The notes beneath the pieces are model-generated. The model worked only from the letters and a program-made list of their open reading frames with translations, was not told the DNA's origin and ran no database searches. This document shows, piece by piece, positions 1 to 12,058 of a DNA stretch of 64,000 nucleotides (the stretch's first letter is position 1; each line of letters starts with the position of its first letter). The DNA comes from Ophioceras dolichostomum (Eukaryota > Ascomycota > Sordariomycetes > Magnaporthales > Ophioceraceae): positions 1 through 64,000 of the forward strand of contig PYST01000034.1 of the NCBI GenBank assembly GCA_003049485.1. The letters are read 5' to 3'. The position numbers were made by a program, and so were the translations under genes.

Positions 1-728
1 ACTGTTTTTTGGTGGTACTTCTATGGTACAGACTGCCTAACCAATGCGCCCCTAATTGTGGAGATTTAATGCGTCAATAGCAATTCTCTCCGAATATTGG
101 GTAAACTGGACTGTGTCAGAGCTTCCCGTGAAAATCGATTAACTGCGACGACTACAACTTCCCAATCACAACTCTCTTCATTTGCCTTCCTTTTGCTACG
201 TTTGCGTCTCCCTCCCTTCCCTCTTCTCTCCAGTATCTGCTGCATGGACTACGGCTACCAGCCACAGCGTCTTCACTTCATTCTTTTCAGGTACAGTACG
301 CCCGCATTTTGGCACCCCACTCAAGCCACACACAACCTCCTCTGCTCCTCTGATGGTGGGCTGTGCTTTTGGCCCAACACCATCTGTGATCACTCATTCA
401 ATCACTGTTGCCTCTCCACAGCGCTGCACAGTACAGTCCATTCAAGTTTGTCCATAATCACCGTAGGGGTTTATTACCTGGCATTCCACCAACCCTTCCG
501 CTTTCCTGCATCTAAGCCTCGGTGGAGCCTCTGCCCATTCACCGACCGCCTGCGACCCGATCGGCTTGCTCCCTTGTCTTCTCTTTTCCAAGCATCACCG
601 ACTTTATTGACACCTACACTCGCCGTCCTCATTACCGGCAACTTAGGCTTTCTTCCCCCCACCAACCCCCGACCTGCTGCCCGACCTGCCCAGCTCTTCG
701 CTAGTACCCGGCCCCTGCGACTTTCAAG
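1..728 (+). promoter_or_regulatory. Upstream region and 5' leader of the Rab11 gene
   Basis: No gene is supported here. From about 160 onward the + strand is strongly pyrimidine-rich (many CTTCC and CCTCCC runs), which is usual for fungal promoters and 5' leaders. The long open frame starting at 97 has no family resemblance and overlaps the true start at 729, so it was not called. Confidence 0.5.
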
Positions 729-1830
729 ATGGCAAACGACGAGTATGATGTGAGTCTTCCATCCGCCTCTTGCACTCGCGCATCGCAGCTTGTTTATCTG
801 TCTGGCCTCTCCGCTGACGGCTATGCCTTCATCTACAGTTCCTCTTCAAAGGTGACGATGACCCCTCCCCACCACCGCCCACCACCGCCGCCAGCCAGCA
901 TCGGGACATTTGCCTCGCGCACACCTTTGTCGCGCCTTGTCACCCCGTGCTCGCCCCCATCTCCTCCCTCTTAGTCGCTGAAAATTCGCCAAACTGACAT
1001 CATACCTGTCCGGATGCAGTGGTGTTGATCGGTGATTCCGGTGTCGGAAAGTCCAACCTGCTCAGTCGATTCACCCGGAACGAGTTCAACCTCGACTCCA
1101 AGTCCACCATCGGCGTCGAGTTCGCGACCCGGTCCATTCAGGTCGATTCCAAGACGATCAAGGCCCAGATCTGGGACACGGCCGGCCAGGAACGCTACCG
1201 TGCCATCACGTCGGCCTACTACCGTGGCGCCGTCGGCGCCCTCCTCGTCTACGACATCAGCAAGCACCAGACCTACGAGAACGTGACTCGGTGGCTCAAG
1301 GAGCTGCGCGATCACGCAGACGCCAACATTGTCATCATGCTTGTCGGAAATAAGAGCGATTTGCGACACCTGAGGGCCGTGCCCACCGAGGAGGCCAAGT
1401 CCTTTGCGAGTATGCCTACTTTCAGCCCCACGGAACGATAGGCGTGCCTTGGTTGAAATATCGCTGCCTATCAGCGATGTTAGCGCCAGCACATTGATAC
1501 GCCGAAGGATAGCTGACAACCTTGAAATTTGATTAGGCGAGAATCATCTGTCCTTTATTGAGACGTCTGCGCTCGACGCCAGCAACGTCGAGCTCGCGTT
1601 CCAGAATATCCTAACAGGTAGGACGACGCACTTTTGCACTGCGCCTCCTTTTTTTGTGAAATTACATAGAGCCGCTTTGCTGATGCTCGGAACCTGCAGA
1701 GATCTACCGCATCGTGTCCAGCAAGGCCCTCATGGACCAAGGCGAAGGGCAATCGATACAACAGGGCACCAATATCGCACTCACCAACCCGCCGGCCGAT
1801 GCTGCGGCGAAGGGAGGGAAGTGCTGTTAG
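729..1830 (+). CDS. Rab11/Ypt31-family small GTPase
   Basis: Small GTPase of the Rab11 (Ypt31/32) group, which in fungi drives trans-Golgi to plasma-membrane and recycling traffic. Five exons: 729-749, 839-851, 1020-1409, 1537-1617 and 1700-1830, giving 211 residues, the usual family length. Motifs: P-loop GDSGVGKS (16-23), switch I Thr41 in STIGVEF, DTAGQE (64-69), NKSD (122-125), ETSA (150-153), and a C-terminal GGKCC whose two cysteines are the expected geranylgeranylation site. The second exon is only 13 bases (FLFK plus one base); it is needed to restore the family's FLFKVVLIGDSGVGKS start. ATG 729 gives the conserved MANDEYD start. The next gene (BRX1) is transcribed in the same direction. 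Identity as a Rab is certain; the Rab11 assignment rests on the overall sequence and is strong. Confidence 0.96.
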
Positions 1831-2800
1831 TTCCTGGATGCAATGCGGGCCGCGATCCTACGGCCATAGGGTAGGCGTGATACAAGGGCGGCGCATTTTT
1901 GGCCCGATCTAGGTCAGCTGATTGAGCTTCGGAGGGAACGGGGGCTTTCTTTGTTATGCTGGCTTGTTGTCTCCTTCTAAGGGCATCATGACGATTTCTC
2001 TGATGGACTTGTTCTCTAGTTAACTTTTCTTTTTACTCCTTTTTTCTGTCTTTCTCTCTTTCGTGCCCTTTCTTAGCTCCGATATTTCCCCCTTCCGCCC
2101 TTTCTCATCTCTCGTTCACTTCACGGGCTCTCTCTGCACGGGTTTTGTCTGGGTCTACCCCATGCGTGTCTGTGGCTTCCGTTGGCTTCAATTTGTTTTT
2201 TCTCGTTCAAGTTACATACAGTTTATCTCACAGTAATACTTGATGTCTTGTATCACCTATGTCTTACGCATCCCCGCCTCTCTCCATATATAGGACGGGC
2301 AGCTTCGGGAAGGTGAAGGTTCGCTGAGGTCTTATCGAAAGCACAGTCCAACCTAGGGTCAAGTTCGGGAACGTTTTATGTACTAAGCCATGCCAAATAG
2401 TGGTCCGTAAGCCAGTTGGCCAGGCAGCCAAGAGAGAAACAGGTACCTCACGTAGGCAACTACCACCTACCTTCTCTTGTGGTGTCATCTCACTGTTGCC
2501 CAAACGACTACGACAACTGTTCGGGTCAGAGTCGTCTTCAGCTGTCTGCCTCGTGGCGGTGTGGGGTCAGGGTCGAGCACTGAACAGAGTTGACAGGGGT
2601 GGCCCCTCACTTCGCGATAAGATCAAACTCCACAGCCTTATCAAGCCCAAGAAAAAAAAATTGAGAGCTGCATACAAGCTGCAACTTTAGCGCCGATGAG
2701 ATTCAGCAAGAAGATCACCGTCCAGCAATCTTTATCCAATTGATCAAGACGTTACCGTATCTCCCCGCACCTGACTACGGACCAGCTTGACGTCGCCAAC
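1831..2800 (+). other. Intergenic, Rab11 3' UTR and BRX1 promoter
   Basis: T-rich sequence at about 2020-2230 is probably the 3' UTR and termination region of the Rab gene. No coding signal or RNA gene is visible. The final 100 bases lead into the BRX1 start. Confidence 0.5.
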
Positions 2801-3895
2801 ATGGCAGCGGTCTACAAGTCCCTCTCGAAGGGGGCCTCAGACAAGGCTGCCGATTCCTCCGGCCCTACGATCCGCAAGAACAAGCAGCGCGTGCTGATTC
2901 TCTCCTCAAGGGGAGTGACATTTCGGTATGCTCCGCTGTCCCGGGCTATTTTTCGATCCGAAGATTTGCGCGTGCTGTCTTGCTAACTCTTATCCAGCCA
3001 CCGCCATCTCCTCAATGACCTGGCCGCCATGATGCCCCACGGCAGGAAGGACGTTAAATTCGATTCGAAATCGAAGCTGTACCAGCTCAACGAACTAGCC
3101 GAGCTGTACAACTGCAATAACGTGCTATTCTTCGAGGCTAGAAAGGGCCAAGATCTATATATCTGGGCCGCCAAAGTCCCGAACGGCCCAACGGTGAAGC
3201 TGCATCTTCAGAACCGTAAGACTCCTGGAGCCTCTACCACCTCGCCGCTCGAAGACTTCACAATGCTAATTATCTTCGCGTTACTGCTCGTAGTGCACAC
3301 GATGGAGGAGCTACACTTCACGGGGAACTGTCTCAAGGGCTCGCGCCCCGTGTTGTCCTTCGACGCGGCGTTCGACAAGGAGCCACACTACCGGGTGATC
3401 AAGGAGCTCTTTCTTCACATCTTCGGCGTGCCAGAAGGAGCCAGGAAATCCAAGCCATTTGTCGACCACGTAATGGGGTTCAGCATAGCGGACGGGAAGA
3501 TCTGGGTGCGGAACTACCAGATCAACGAGGTAGAGCAGTCGGCGACTGCGGCGGCCACGAACGGCGGCGACCAGGCTGTTTCGTCGTCGAAGGACAAGAG
3601 CAGCAGAAATAGGGACACGGAGATAAACCTCGTCGAGATCGGGCCACGGTTCGTGTTGACGCCCATAGTCATCCAGGAGGGCTCGTTCGGCGGGCCGATA
3701 ATATTCGAGAACAGGCAGTTCGTGTCACCGAACCAGGTCCGGTCAGACCTCAGACGGAAGAAGGCGAGTCGGCACCAGACTCGGGTGGAGCGGCAGGAGG
3801 GCGGGTTGGCCAGGAAGGACGAAATGGGTTTGAGGACCGGCAGCGGCGCGAAGGGGGGCAACGATGAGTTAGATACCCACAAGCTTTTTGCTTGA
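2801..3895 (+). CDS. BRX1: Ribosome biogenesis protein BRX1 (Brix domain)
   Basis: Brix-domain protein of the BRX1 type, needed for assembly of the 60S ribosomal subunit in the nucleolus. Three exons: 2801-2925, 2998-3215 and 3294-3895, giving 314 residues (yeast Brx1 is 291). Donors are GTATGC and GTAAGA; intron 1 ends in TGCTAACTCTTATCCAG, a textbook branch point and acceptor. The joins restore conserved blocks: RHRHLLNDLAAMMPHGRKD, then LHTMEELHFTGNCLKGSRP, then EIGPRFVLTPIVIQEGSFGG near the C-terminus. A short acidic/Ser-rich insert (about residues 200-225) breaks the Brix domain, and the basic tail fits a nucleolar protein. Intron 2 (3216-3293) is 78 bases long with no in-frame stop, so its retention would keep frame; the spliced form is favoured by the restored NLHTMEEL. 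Confidence 0.95.
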
Positions 3896-5260
3896 TTAGC
3901 TCAGTCTATGTAGGACCGCAATCCCACGATTAATGAGTATGATGCGTGCTGTCTCGGAGAAGGCAACCCGTGGCTTCCATCGATCATGATTCTCGCAAGC
4001 CCTTCCCAATATGTCGCCCCCAACTGTGCCATGCCATCATCCCTCTTAATTCACCATGAGACTCAAGTTGTACTCGCCAAACAGAGACTCTGTCTAGAGT
4101 ATGTTTGGTGAGAATGAGAACACTCAAAGTTGGTGTGCTCGTGTGACAAAAGCGGTATATTTGGTACACTGGAGGAAAAAAATTATTGATGACGCGATGC
4201 TATTGGTTTCTGGCGGCAGATCCCGGCTTGCCGAGACACTAAACCAAGCTGATGCCACCCGCATCAAGGACCCCTGCTCTATCTTATTTAAGGAGGTGCC
4301 CACGCGTTCTCCCCTCTTGACATCAACTTCTCTTCTTTCAAAACATTAATAACATTGTGACCGGGCAAGCACTTACAGAATCATTTTCTTACAGCCATAT
4401 AAGCCAAAGGAAAAGGTATCACCACAGTCATCATCGGTATCAGCAGCGACTGGCTACTTCATCATGATAACTCAACAACCGGCCCCCGTGGCCATGCTGC
4501 AGCAACAGCAGCATGACCACCTGCTACAGATGCGACAGCACTCGAGCATCACCACCATAAACATAACCACTCTAAAAACCACAGTCACACCATATTCTTC
4601 CTTGGATAGCCCCAACGCCGGGGTGTTCGCTCTTTGAATCCCAAGGGCTTCGACGCTTCGGTGAGCGAGGCGAGCCGAGGATCGGGCTGGCAGTCAGACC
4701 AGCTCGACCCTCCTTTCCATCGAGGGTTGCCCCCGGTCCTGTTTGGGGTCGACTCTAGAGCCAGAGAGTTGCAGGAGCAGAGGAGGAGGAGAGGAAAGAA
4801 GGAACGCTCTATTCCGCTACAGAATACGAGCACGTTGGGGCTGGGGTCTCGCGGGATTTCCGTCCTTCAGCTTCGTCTGGCCTCCTACGTAAGGGGTTTG
4901 GACGGTCTTCCGGTTTGAAGAGAATACAACAGGCTTGCTTTCCGGCGAACCGTTCAAGAGTACGAGTTACCGAAAGAGCCTCTTTTGTTGACTTACAGAT
5001 TGGTCAGTTCCGGCTCCAAAACCCTACGCAGTTCTTCTGTGACTTTCCTAACGCCAGGCACAGTGTCTTGCATTTCACCCATTCTTCAGATCCCACCCCG
5101 GGTTTTCATAACTACCACCTAGTACAGCACCAGCCAAACCCACCCCCCATCTCGTTATATCTCGATTTCTCACCTGTCACCGCATCATCTCCCAAGGAGT
5201 ACGTCCCCCTAAGCACCATAAACCCTATCTACATTCCGTGTCTATACCACACCACACAAG
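3896..5260 (+). other. Intergenic region between BRX1 and the F-box gene
   Basis: No gene is supported. Several short open frames exist (for example 4634-4918) but none resembles a family or has convincing splice partners. The last 250 bases are C/T-rich and look like a promoter and 5' leader for the gene at 5261. Confidence 0.45.
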
Positions 5261-6635
5261 ATGGCCTCAGCAGGCACGATGGTCCTGCCTCCTTCGGGCA
5301 TAGATTTAGGCTTCGGCGTCGGAGACGCTACCCTTCTTCTTCGCCCCCGTGAGATCGCGGCCCTCGTCGCAGCCATCAACAACAACAAGGTCAAGAACGT
5401 TGCGTCGCTGTGCAGTCTCCCCAACGAGCTGGTCATCGAAATCTTCATGAGCCTGCCTATCTCCGATGTTCTCACGCTGTCTCAGGCCAGCAAGCGATTC
5501 CACAACATCTACCTCGGCAACCGGGCCAACATCGTCCTGGAGGCCCTCACATTCTCACAGTCGGGTTTCAGTCCCGTAGAGAGCCTACTGCGGACCGCAA
5601 CCGTGTCGCCCACCGACCTGGTAGCTCCAGGGGGCATCTGGCTGGAGAAGGACATCGTCTTCAAGGGCAAGGTGCTCTACGCGGGCAACGGCGGCTCGTC
5701 GGCAACGGCGTGCCTCGGGGATGCCGACATTAGTCGGATTCTCAAGATCTGCAAGGCCGTCAAGGGCTGGGAGCGCTTATTCCCACACTATCGCTTCTCG
5801 CACCACCCGGAGCAGCTCCGCAAGCTGGCGTCCCACGAGGCTGAGAGGCTGCGTAGTGCTTTATACACGTGGATGAGATACAGCTTTTACTTCCACGGCG
5901 ACCTGCCGAGGCCTTCTCCGTTCGCACCCTCCCGCGGCGACATGCGCTGCAAGATGATCCGCGTCCTTTCCAGCGGCGAGGAGGCGGAGCTCAAAGACCT
6001 GTGGTTGACCGTCAAGGACGCCGTCCGGTCGCTCTGTCCCAGTGTAACAGCCGTCCGCCACGGTGTCGTATGTAGAAGAACCTCGATTTACCATCCCCCA
6101 GAATGTTCTTGCGACCTGAACGACTGAGATTAACTGTCTGCCTACACGCCAGGAGTCCAATCTGCCCGAGGAGCAGGCCGCCCGCATCGCATGGGGCGGC
6201 AACTCGCAGGAGAACGACCTGGTCGTCTCGACGATGCTGAAGCTTGGGCCGGAGAGGCTGCTGCACTACATCGAACACAGGCACGAGTACGGCAGCAAGG
6301 CGAGGCTGATCCGCGAGATCCGCGAGGAGGCGCCGGGCATCGAGTCCGACGTCGAGAGCCTCTCGGACGCGCTGGACGTCGTCTACTGGGAGCGCCACGC
6401 CGCCTGCAGCCGGCTCAACATGCCGGCGCCGCCGACGCCGCTGGCGGAGTATCGCGATCCGGACGGCGGCATACTCGACTGGGGAGCGCTCGTGGAGCCG
6501 CTGCGCGGGATCATCAAGGCGGGGTTTGGGCTTGGGTGGACGTTTGATGGTGATGGTGGTGAGGAGGAGGAGGACGCGGATGGGGATGGGGATGAGGAGG
6601 TGAGGGAGGTCCCGGCTGGATCGTTGGAGCCGTGA
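5261..6635 (+). CDS. F-box domain protein
   Basis: Two exons, 5261-6067 and 6153-6635, giving 429 residues. The donor is GTATGT and the acceptor CGCCAG; splicing joins RHGV to ESNLPEEQ in phase 0. Residues about 48-90 (SLPNELVIEIFMSLPISDVL, then LSQASKRFHNI) match an F-box, the segment that binds Skp1 in SCF ubiquitin ligases. The rest is helical and shows no Leu-rich, WD or kelch repeat that I can recognise, so the substrate class is unknown. The C-terminus ends in a highly acidic run (GGEEEEDADGDGDEEV). The start follows a long C/T-rich leader. F-box assignment is strong; function beyond ubiquitin-ligase adaptor is inference. Confidence 0.88.
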
Positions 6636-8296
6636 TGGCGCTTGCTGCTTGTTCTCGGTGCCACCGCGGGTCTAGACGCCAGATCTTCTTTCTGTGCGTC
6701 TTTTCTTTTAGATGTTTCACGTGGTGTCTCTGTAATCATCTACGTCTCCCACTGTTGAGACACTTTAGGTATTGGGTTTATCAACATACACCGCTAGAAG
6801 CCGTTCAAATCATCACGTGAAGGCGGCAGGCTTTGGGTCTTATCGCCTCAAGCCAGAACAACCTGGTAGGGTAGTCAATCACACCGCAGAAACCTCCGAG
6901 CTTAGCCTGGTCGTGTTTTAAGAGAGCGCGCAGTATTTTCGAGGTTGTGATGGTCGTTGTGATGGTCGTTGTGACGAACAAATAGGCGAGGCTACATAGC
7001 GAGGCGTGCCAGCTGTCATCCATCCGTCACACTTGTTTCCAGCACTTGATGTATGCGCCGGCTGTGAAACTCGGCACTTTTATATTCGATCCGTGGGGCT
7101 AGAAGTAGAGCCGTCTTCCCAAAATCTCGCTTGGGCTTGACCTTGAAGGGCGCGATGTTGGGGGGGTGGTCATGACATGGTGTGAACGGCCGGCGTCGTT
7201 CAGAGCACGTTGAGATCTGGGTTTCTCCTCGTCCCAGCACCGATAGCGGACAAATCAACAGTGGAACTCATTGCCAATTGGAAGATTTCATGCTTCTCCG
7301 GCAACTTTCGCCCTCGACCCTCCTTCCTATCCTCTCTGCCATGAATCAGGGTACGATATCGGGAAGTAGCAGGTTCAGGCGCTCTGTATACACCGTCCGG
7401 AAGTCACCTGACAGCTGGCTGCAGCTACCCGGATCAGGTACCACGCGCAATTCTACAACTCCTGAATTGACCTCAGAGACCTCCCCCAGCTCGCGACGCG
7501 ACGACTGCACAGCGAATTTGCAGACAATACTGCTTTCTATCCGAAAAGGTTTACAGGCATCAAAAGCTGCCTACCTACAGTTTTATTTCGCATATTTTCC
7601 TCCCGCCAAAAATCGGTGCGAGGTCGTGGCTGCTCACTCACGGTTGAACATCGCGCTTCAGCGGCAATCGATACAGGACTTCTCCTTCTGTTCTTAAAGG
7701 TAAGTTACGGCCTTTGTTACGCTCCTGTTACTTGTCGTGTAATTATCGCAGGTACTTTATAGCCTTGCTTTTTGAAGGCGTTCGTAATTTTCTCATGCCT
7801 AAAAGCATGGGTGTCGGCGCGCGCCTACTGGTCTTTGTTTGCCTGATGGCTGGCGATCGACGGCAGGAGTGCGTGAGGCAGAAGGCGGTGGCTGTTTCCC
7901 CCCTCGTCGCTTCCCATTTTTTTATTTGCTTTTCCGTTCTCTGGCCCGACGATAGGTTGGCCTCTTTCCGATCATCCAAGTGGGGGAGGAATCAAAATTC
8001 CCGTTGGCAAAGAACCTAAACGCAGAGACGAAGAACCGTGCCTGCTGCTTCACACCTCCGTACCTTCAAAGCACTAACTCAACGGCCTACCTACTTTTGT
8101 TCTTTCTTTCAACTACGCTTTCAGCAGTTCTTATTTCATAACCTACTATCCTAGGCACCTACCTACCTTGTCAGCAGTTGCGCCCTTTGAAAAGCAAGCC
8201 CACGGTCAGGTGCGGCTCTCTGGGTTGACCTGAGGAAGGAGCCGACCGTGTAGCGAAGGTACCTAGCCTTGGGCACCTGGGGGAACTGCTCCGGGG
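6636..8296 (+). other. Intergenic region and long leader of HDA1
   Basis: No gene is supported. A GTAAGT at 7700 and a CGCAG shortly after (7751) could be a small 5'-UTR intron of HDA1, but this cannot be shown from sequence alone. Copies of the CCTACCTA motif occur near 8086 and 8142-8169. The open frame at 7182-7697 has no family resemblance. Confidence 0.4.
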
Positions 8297-11045
8297 ATGG
8301 AGGCAGGCGCAGACGCCGACGTCAACATGGAGGGCGTCAACGGCTCCGTTGATCTCCAGGACCTGGCGCAGGCCTTCCAGAACGCTGTGGACGGAGGCGC
8401 AACCGGGTATGCTGAGAGCGACCTGGTCACCGCCACCAGCGCCAATAGCGACAACGATCTCATGGAGTTCGACCCACGAGGTTATCCGGACCAGATGATG
8501 CGCCGCGGCTTGCTAGCGACTGGCTGCTGTTACGACGAACGGACCAAACTACACGCCAACGCCGACTATGCGGCAAACGGCATTCACCCAGAAGACCCTG
8601 CGCGCGTCGAGGCCATATTCGCGACCTTCAGGAAGGCTGGTCTTGTTTTCAATGGCACTGACGAAGAACTCCTCGAGGTCATTAAGAAGAACCCTTCCAA
8701 GTATCTTTGGCGGATCCACGCTCGGGAGGCGGCGGAGGACGAAATCTGCCTCGCCCATACCGACGTGCACTTTGCCTGGGTCAAACAGCTGTCCCAAATG
8801 ACCACCAGCGACCTTCGCAAACTCAGCTACGAGTTGGATCGCGGCCGCTCCTCGCTCTACGTGGGGAGCATGACTTTGGAAGCGGCCTTGGTCTCAGCAG
8901 GCGGCGCTATCGAGACTTGTATGGCCGTAGTGCGAGGCGACGTCAAAAACGCCATCGCCGTGATCCGCCCGCCTGGTCACCACGCAGAATCGCACAGCGC
9001 GATGGGTTTCTGCATTTTCAACAACGTACCCATCGCCGTTCATGTCTGTCGCCAGCAGTTCCCGGAGACCTGCCGCAAGGTTCTCATACTGGACTGGGAC
9101 GTCCACCACGGCAACGGCATTCAGCACATGTTCTATTCCGAGCCGAACGTGCTGTACATCTCCCTTCACGTCTGGGATAACGGCACTTTCTACCCCGGCC
9201 AGAGCGACAACCCGATGGACACCGACGGCAATCTCGACAGGTGCGGCAGTGGCCCCGGTCTGGGCCGTAATGTCAATATCGGCTGGCATTCGCAGGGCAT
9301 GGGCGACGCCGAGTACATGGCGGCCTTCCAGAAGATCGTTATGCCAATCGCGCAAGAGTTCGACCCGGATCTGGTCGTTATTTCGGCCGGCTTCGATGCC
9401 GCCGCCGGCGACAGCCTAGGCGGGTGCTTCGTCTCGCCGGAGTGCTACGCCCACATGACGCACATGTTAATGTCCCTCGCCAACGGCAAAGTCGCCGTCT
9501 GTCTCGAGGGCGGCTACAACCTACGCGCCATTTCGCAGTCGGCCCTCGCCGTCGTCCGCACCCTAATGGGCGAGCCGCCACCACGCATGGAGCCGGACCG
9601 CCTCAAAATGATCAACAGGGAAGCGTCCTACGTGCTGGCCAAGGTACAGGCGAACCAGGCCCCGTTTTGGGAGTGCATGAGGCCCGGCGTTGTGGACGTA
9701 CAGGACATGCAACAGCAGGGCGCCGAGCGAGCCCACGACTTCGTGCGTGAGTCTCAGCGGATGAAGCTCGCCGTGAACTTCGGCATGGTCCCTCTGTTCA
9801 TCCAGCGCGACGTCCTGTACAAGTCGTTCGAGAACCAGGTCCTCGTCACGCCGGACATCCACTCGGCGCGCGATATTCTGATGATCATCCACGACCCGTA
9901 AGTTTCCTTCATCGTCACTTGTCCCAAATATGCCTAACACCTCGGGAAACGAACAAGTGCCATGGCTGACGTCTTCAGCAATGCAGACCGGAGTTCCTTG
10001 CCCAGCACGATGTGTTGGACAACAGCGTCGACTTGCACAACACTTGGGTGGTGAGTTTTACAACCCCTAACGCTACCTTGGTACTTACAATCTCTCAGAC
10101 GTTCAATTAAGCTCACAACGCTCTGGCAGAACGACGGTGTCTATCAGTACATTGAATGGGCTGTTAAGCAGAAGTTCGGGGTTATGGATATAAACATCCC
10201 CGGATATGTTACCAACGCAGAGGTACGGATAATTTTCCTTCGTTTCTCATATTATTACAATTTTTGCAACGTCGGATTATCGAAAACTTTGGGTAAAGGT
10301 TATCTCTTTTGTTTTGCTTTTAATATCGGACGGAACCTGAAAAATATCTATATATATATGCTAATTTACTTTACCGTATCGGTTTGCGGTTTGCTTGTGT
10401 ACAGGATATGGACAGCTATATCAGGCGAATGACTGAACACCAGATGGAACAACAGATCTATGAAGTCGCCTGTTACGTTTGGGACAATTACCTGCAGCTG
10501 TATGACGCCGAGCGCATATTCCTGCTCGGGGTTGGTAATGCCTACCTTGGTGTGAAGATGCTTCTGCTTAACCGAGGTGAGTTGTTTCCCGTCCATTTTC
10601 TTATCCTCTTTGTACCTCTTTCTGCCCTCCAGCCCTCTATCCCAGCATTCCTCTCCTCTCCTCCCATTGAAACTGGATGGGCGGATCGCTGACCTGAGCC
10701 TGCCACGGCCTGAACTGAAATCAAAAAACAGACTGCAAATCTCGCATCGCAGGCGTCGTCAACTTCGTGACGGGCAACCTCCGCCCCATCCGGAGCGAGG
10801 CGGACCCGGACCTGGCCACGTGGTACAGGGGCAACTCGCGGGTCTTCGTGGGCAGCAAGCACGCGTGCTGGCAGGACCCGGCCCTGGCGCGCAAGATCGC
10901 GAAGCGCAGGTTCGGCGACGTGCGCAAGTCCGAGAAGGACGGGCTCAACCGCATGATGCGCCATCACGCGCAGGAGACGCAGGAGTGGATCGTGCAGCGG
11001 CGCGATGCGGCTGTGGTGGATCGGGATGCGACTGAGGAGGAGTAG
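8297..11045 (+). CDS. HDA1: Class II histone deacetylase HDA1 with C-terminal Arb2-type domain
   Basis: Zn-dependent deacetylase acting on histone tails in the nucleus to repress transcription. Five exons: 8297-9897, 9987-10050, 10130-10222, 10405-10576 and 10732-11045, giving 747 residues (yeast Hda1 is 706). The catalytic domain is in exon 1: RPPGHH with His228/His229, LDWDVHHGNG with Asp268 and His270, SAGFDAAAGD with Asp367 as third Zn ligand, and EGGYN with Tyr407, so the active site looks complete. Later exons encode the Arb2-type tail (HDPPEFLAQHDV, TWVNDGVYQYIEWAVKQKFG, RIAGVVNFVTGNLRPIRSE), typical of fungal HDA1. Every intron is GT-AG and each join keeps frame. It ends convergently with the esterase gene on the other strand. 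Confidence 0.97.
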
Positions 11046-12058
11046 TTGGGCTGGTGAGAGAGAGAGTGAGGGATGGTAGCTGTCGGAGACGGGGCAGTCG
11101 TTGGTGATATTGCTGTCTTGTGGGGGGGAGAAAGGGCGGGTGTGGCCCGTGTTTTTACTGCATCTGTCTTTTCGGATTTTGCACCTTTTCCCCCTCTTTT
11201 ACTTACGGCGTTTGGCTTTGCAAGCTTTTGTCGTTTCGGCTAGCGAGAGTGAGTGATGGAGGGGAACAGAAGAAGGTCCTGCTCCTCTCTTCTCACAGGA
11301 GTCCTTTGCTTTGGAAGAGCAACACACCCCCCTGATGTTGGTTTGGTTTTGACCCAGCACGCTTGGAGTAATTTAGATATTCTGTATCCCGCGCAACATC
11401 ATTCCTGTTGATACGACATATTTCTTCTTCCGGGCGGCCTCTTGGAACACGAAAGGGGATTTCTTGAGCTTTCTAGCTTGGTAGACTGCTATTCTATCAT
11501 TGTTCTTCATGACTACGAGAGCAGATCGGTCAGTCAGATGTGAGGCAACATGACATCTTCAGTGATCGGCGATCTGGGCACGGCTTTTATCACATATTCG
11601 CATATCCTCAGATGCCCCGACTGGTCGTGTTAGCATCCATGCTGTGAGATGTCCCCAGCGTGGAGGAGTTGAGGGCCTTGACAAGAGCTGCGTCCGCTGA
11701 ATGCCCATAGATAGACGGACTGAGCCCGGTTCTTCATCAGAAGGATTTGGCGAAGAGAGTTATTTGCTCGACACTTTACGTAGATAGCTCGGAAACATGC
11801 TAGTTTTCGCAATGCTTTGACATGATCGCTATTCGAGCATATAATAACAATTAAATAAAAAAAAAACATAACTGCCTGTTCTCCTCCAATACCAGCAAAA
11901 CAGGACAGACAAAGAAAGACGACGTACAGTTACAGTGGTCGATTTTGATGTGTTCCGAAACAAAACCTCGCTCCTATTCCAAAAGAAAGAAACAAAAGAA
12001 AAGAGACATTTTAAGGTATTAAAGAAGCAGAATACCAACCCCCTCCCTTATGCCGTCA
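11046..12058. other. Convergent 3' intergenic region
   Basis: Lies between the 3' ends of HDA1 (+) and the esterase-like gene (-). It is less GC-rich than the flanking genes and has an A-run at 11859-11868. No gene, RNA or repeat stands out. Confidence 0.5.

Noticed and set aside
97..753. 218-codon open frame overlapping the Rab start
   Set aside because: Lies in a pyrimidine-rich leader and overlaps the true start codon of the Rab gene in another frame.
3888..3960. tRNA-like A-box (TTAGCTCAGT) just after BRX1
   Set aside because: It includes the BRX1 stop region and no B-box or cloverleaf follows at the right distance.
7182..7697. 171-codon open frame upstream of HDA1
   Set aside because: No domain, no conserved-looking block; probably promoter or leader DNA.
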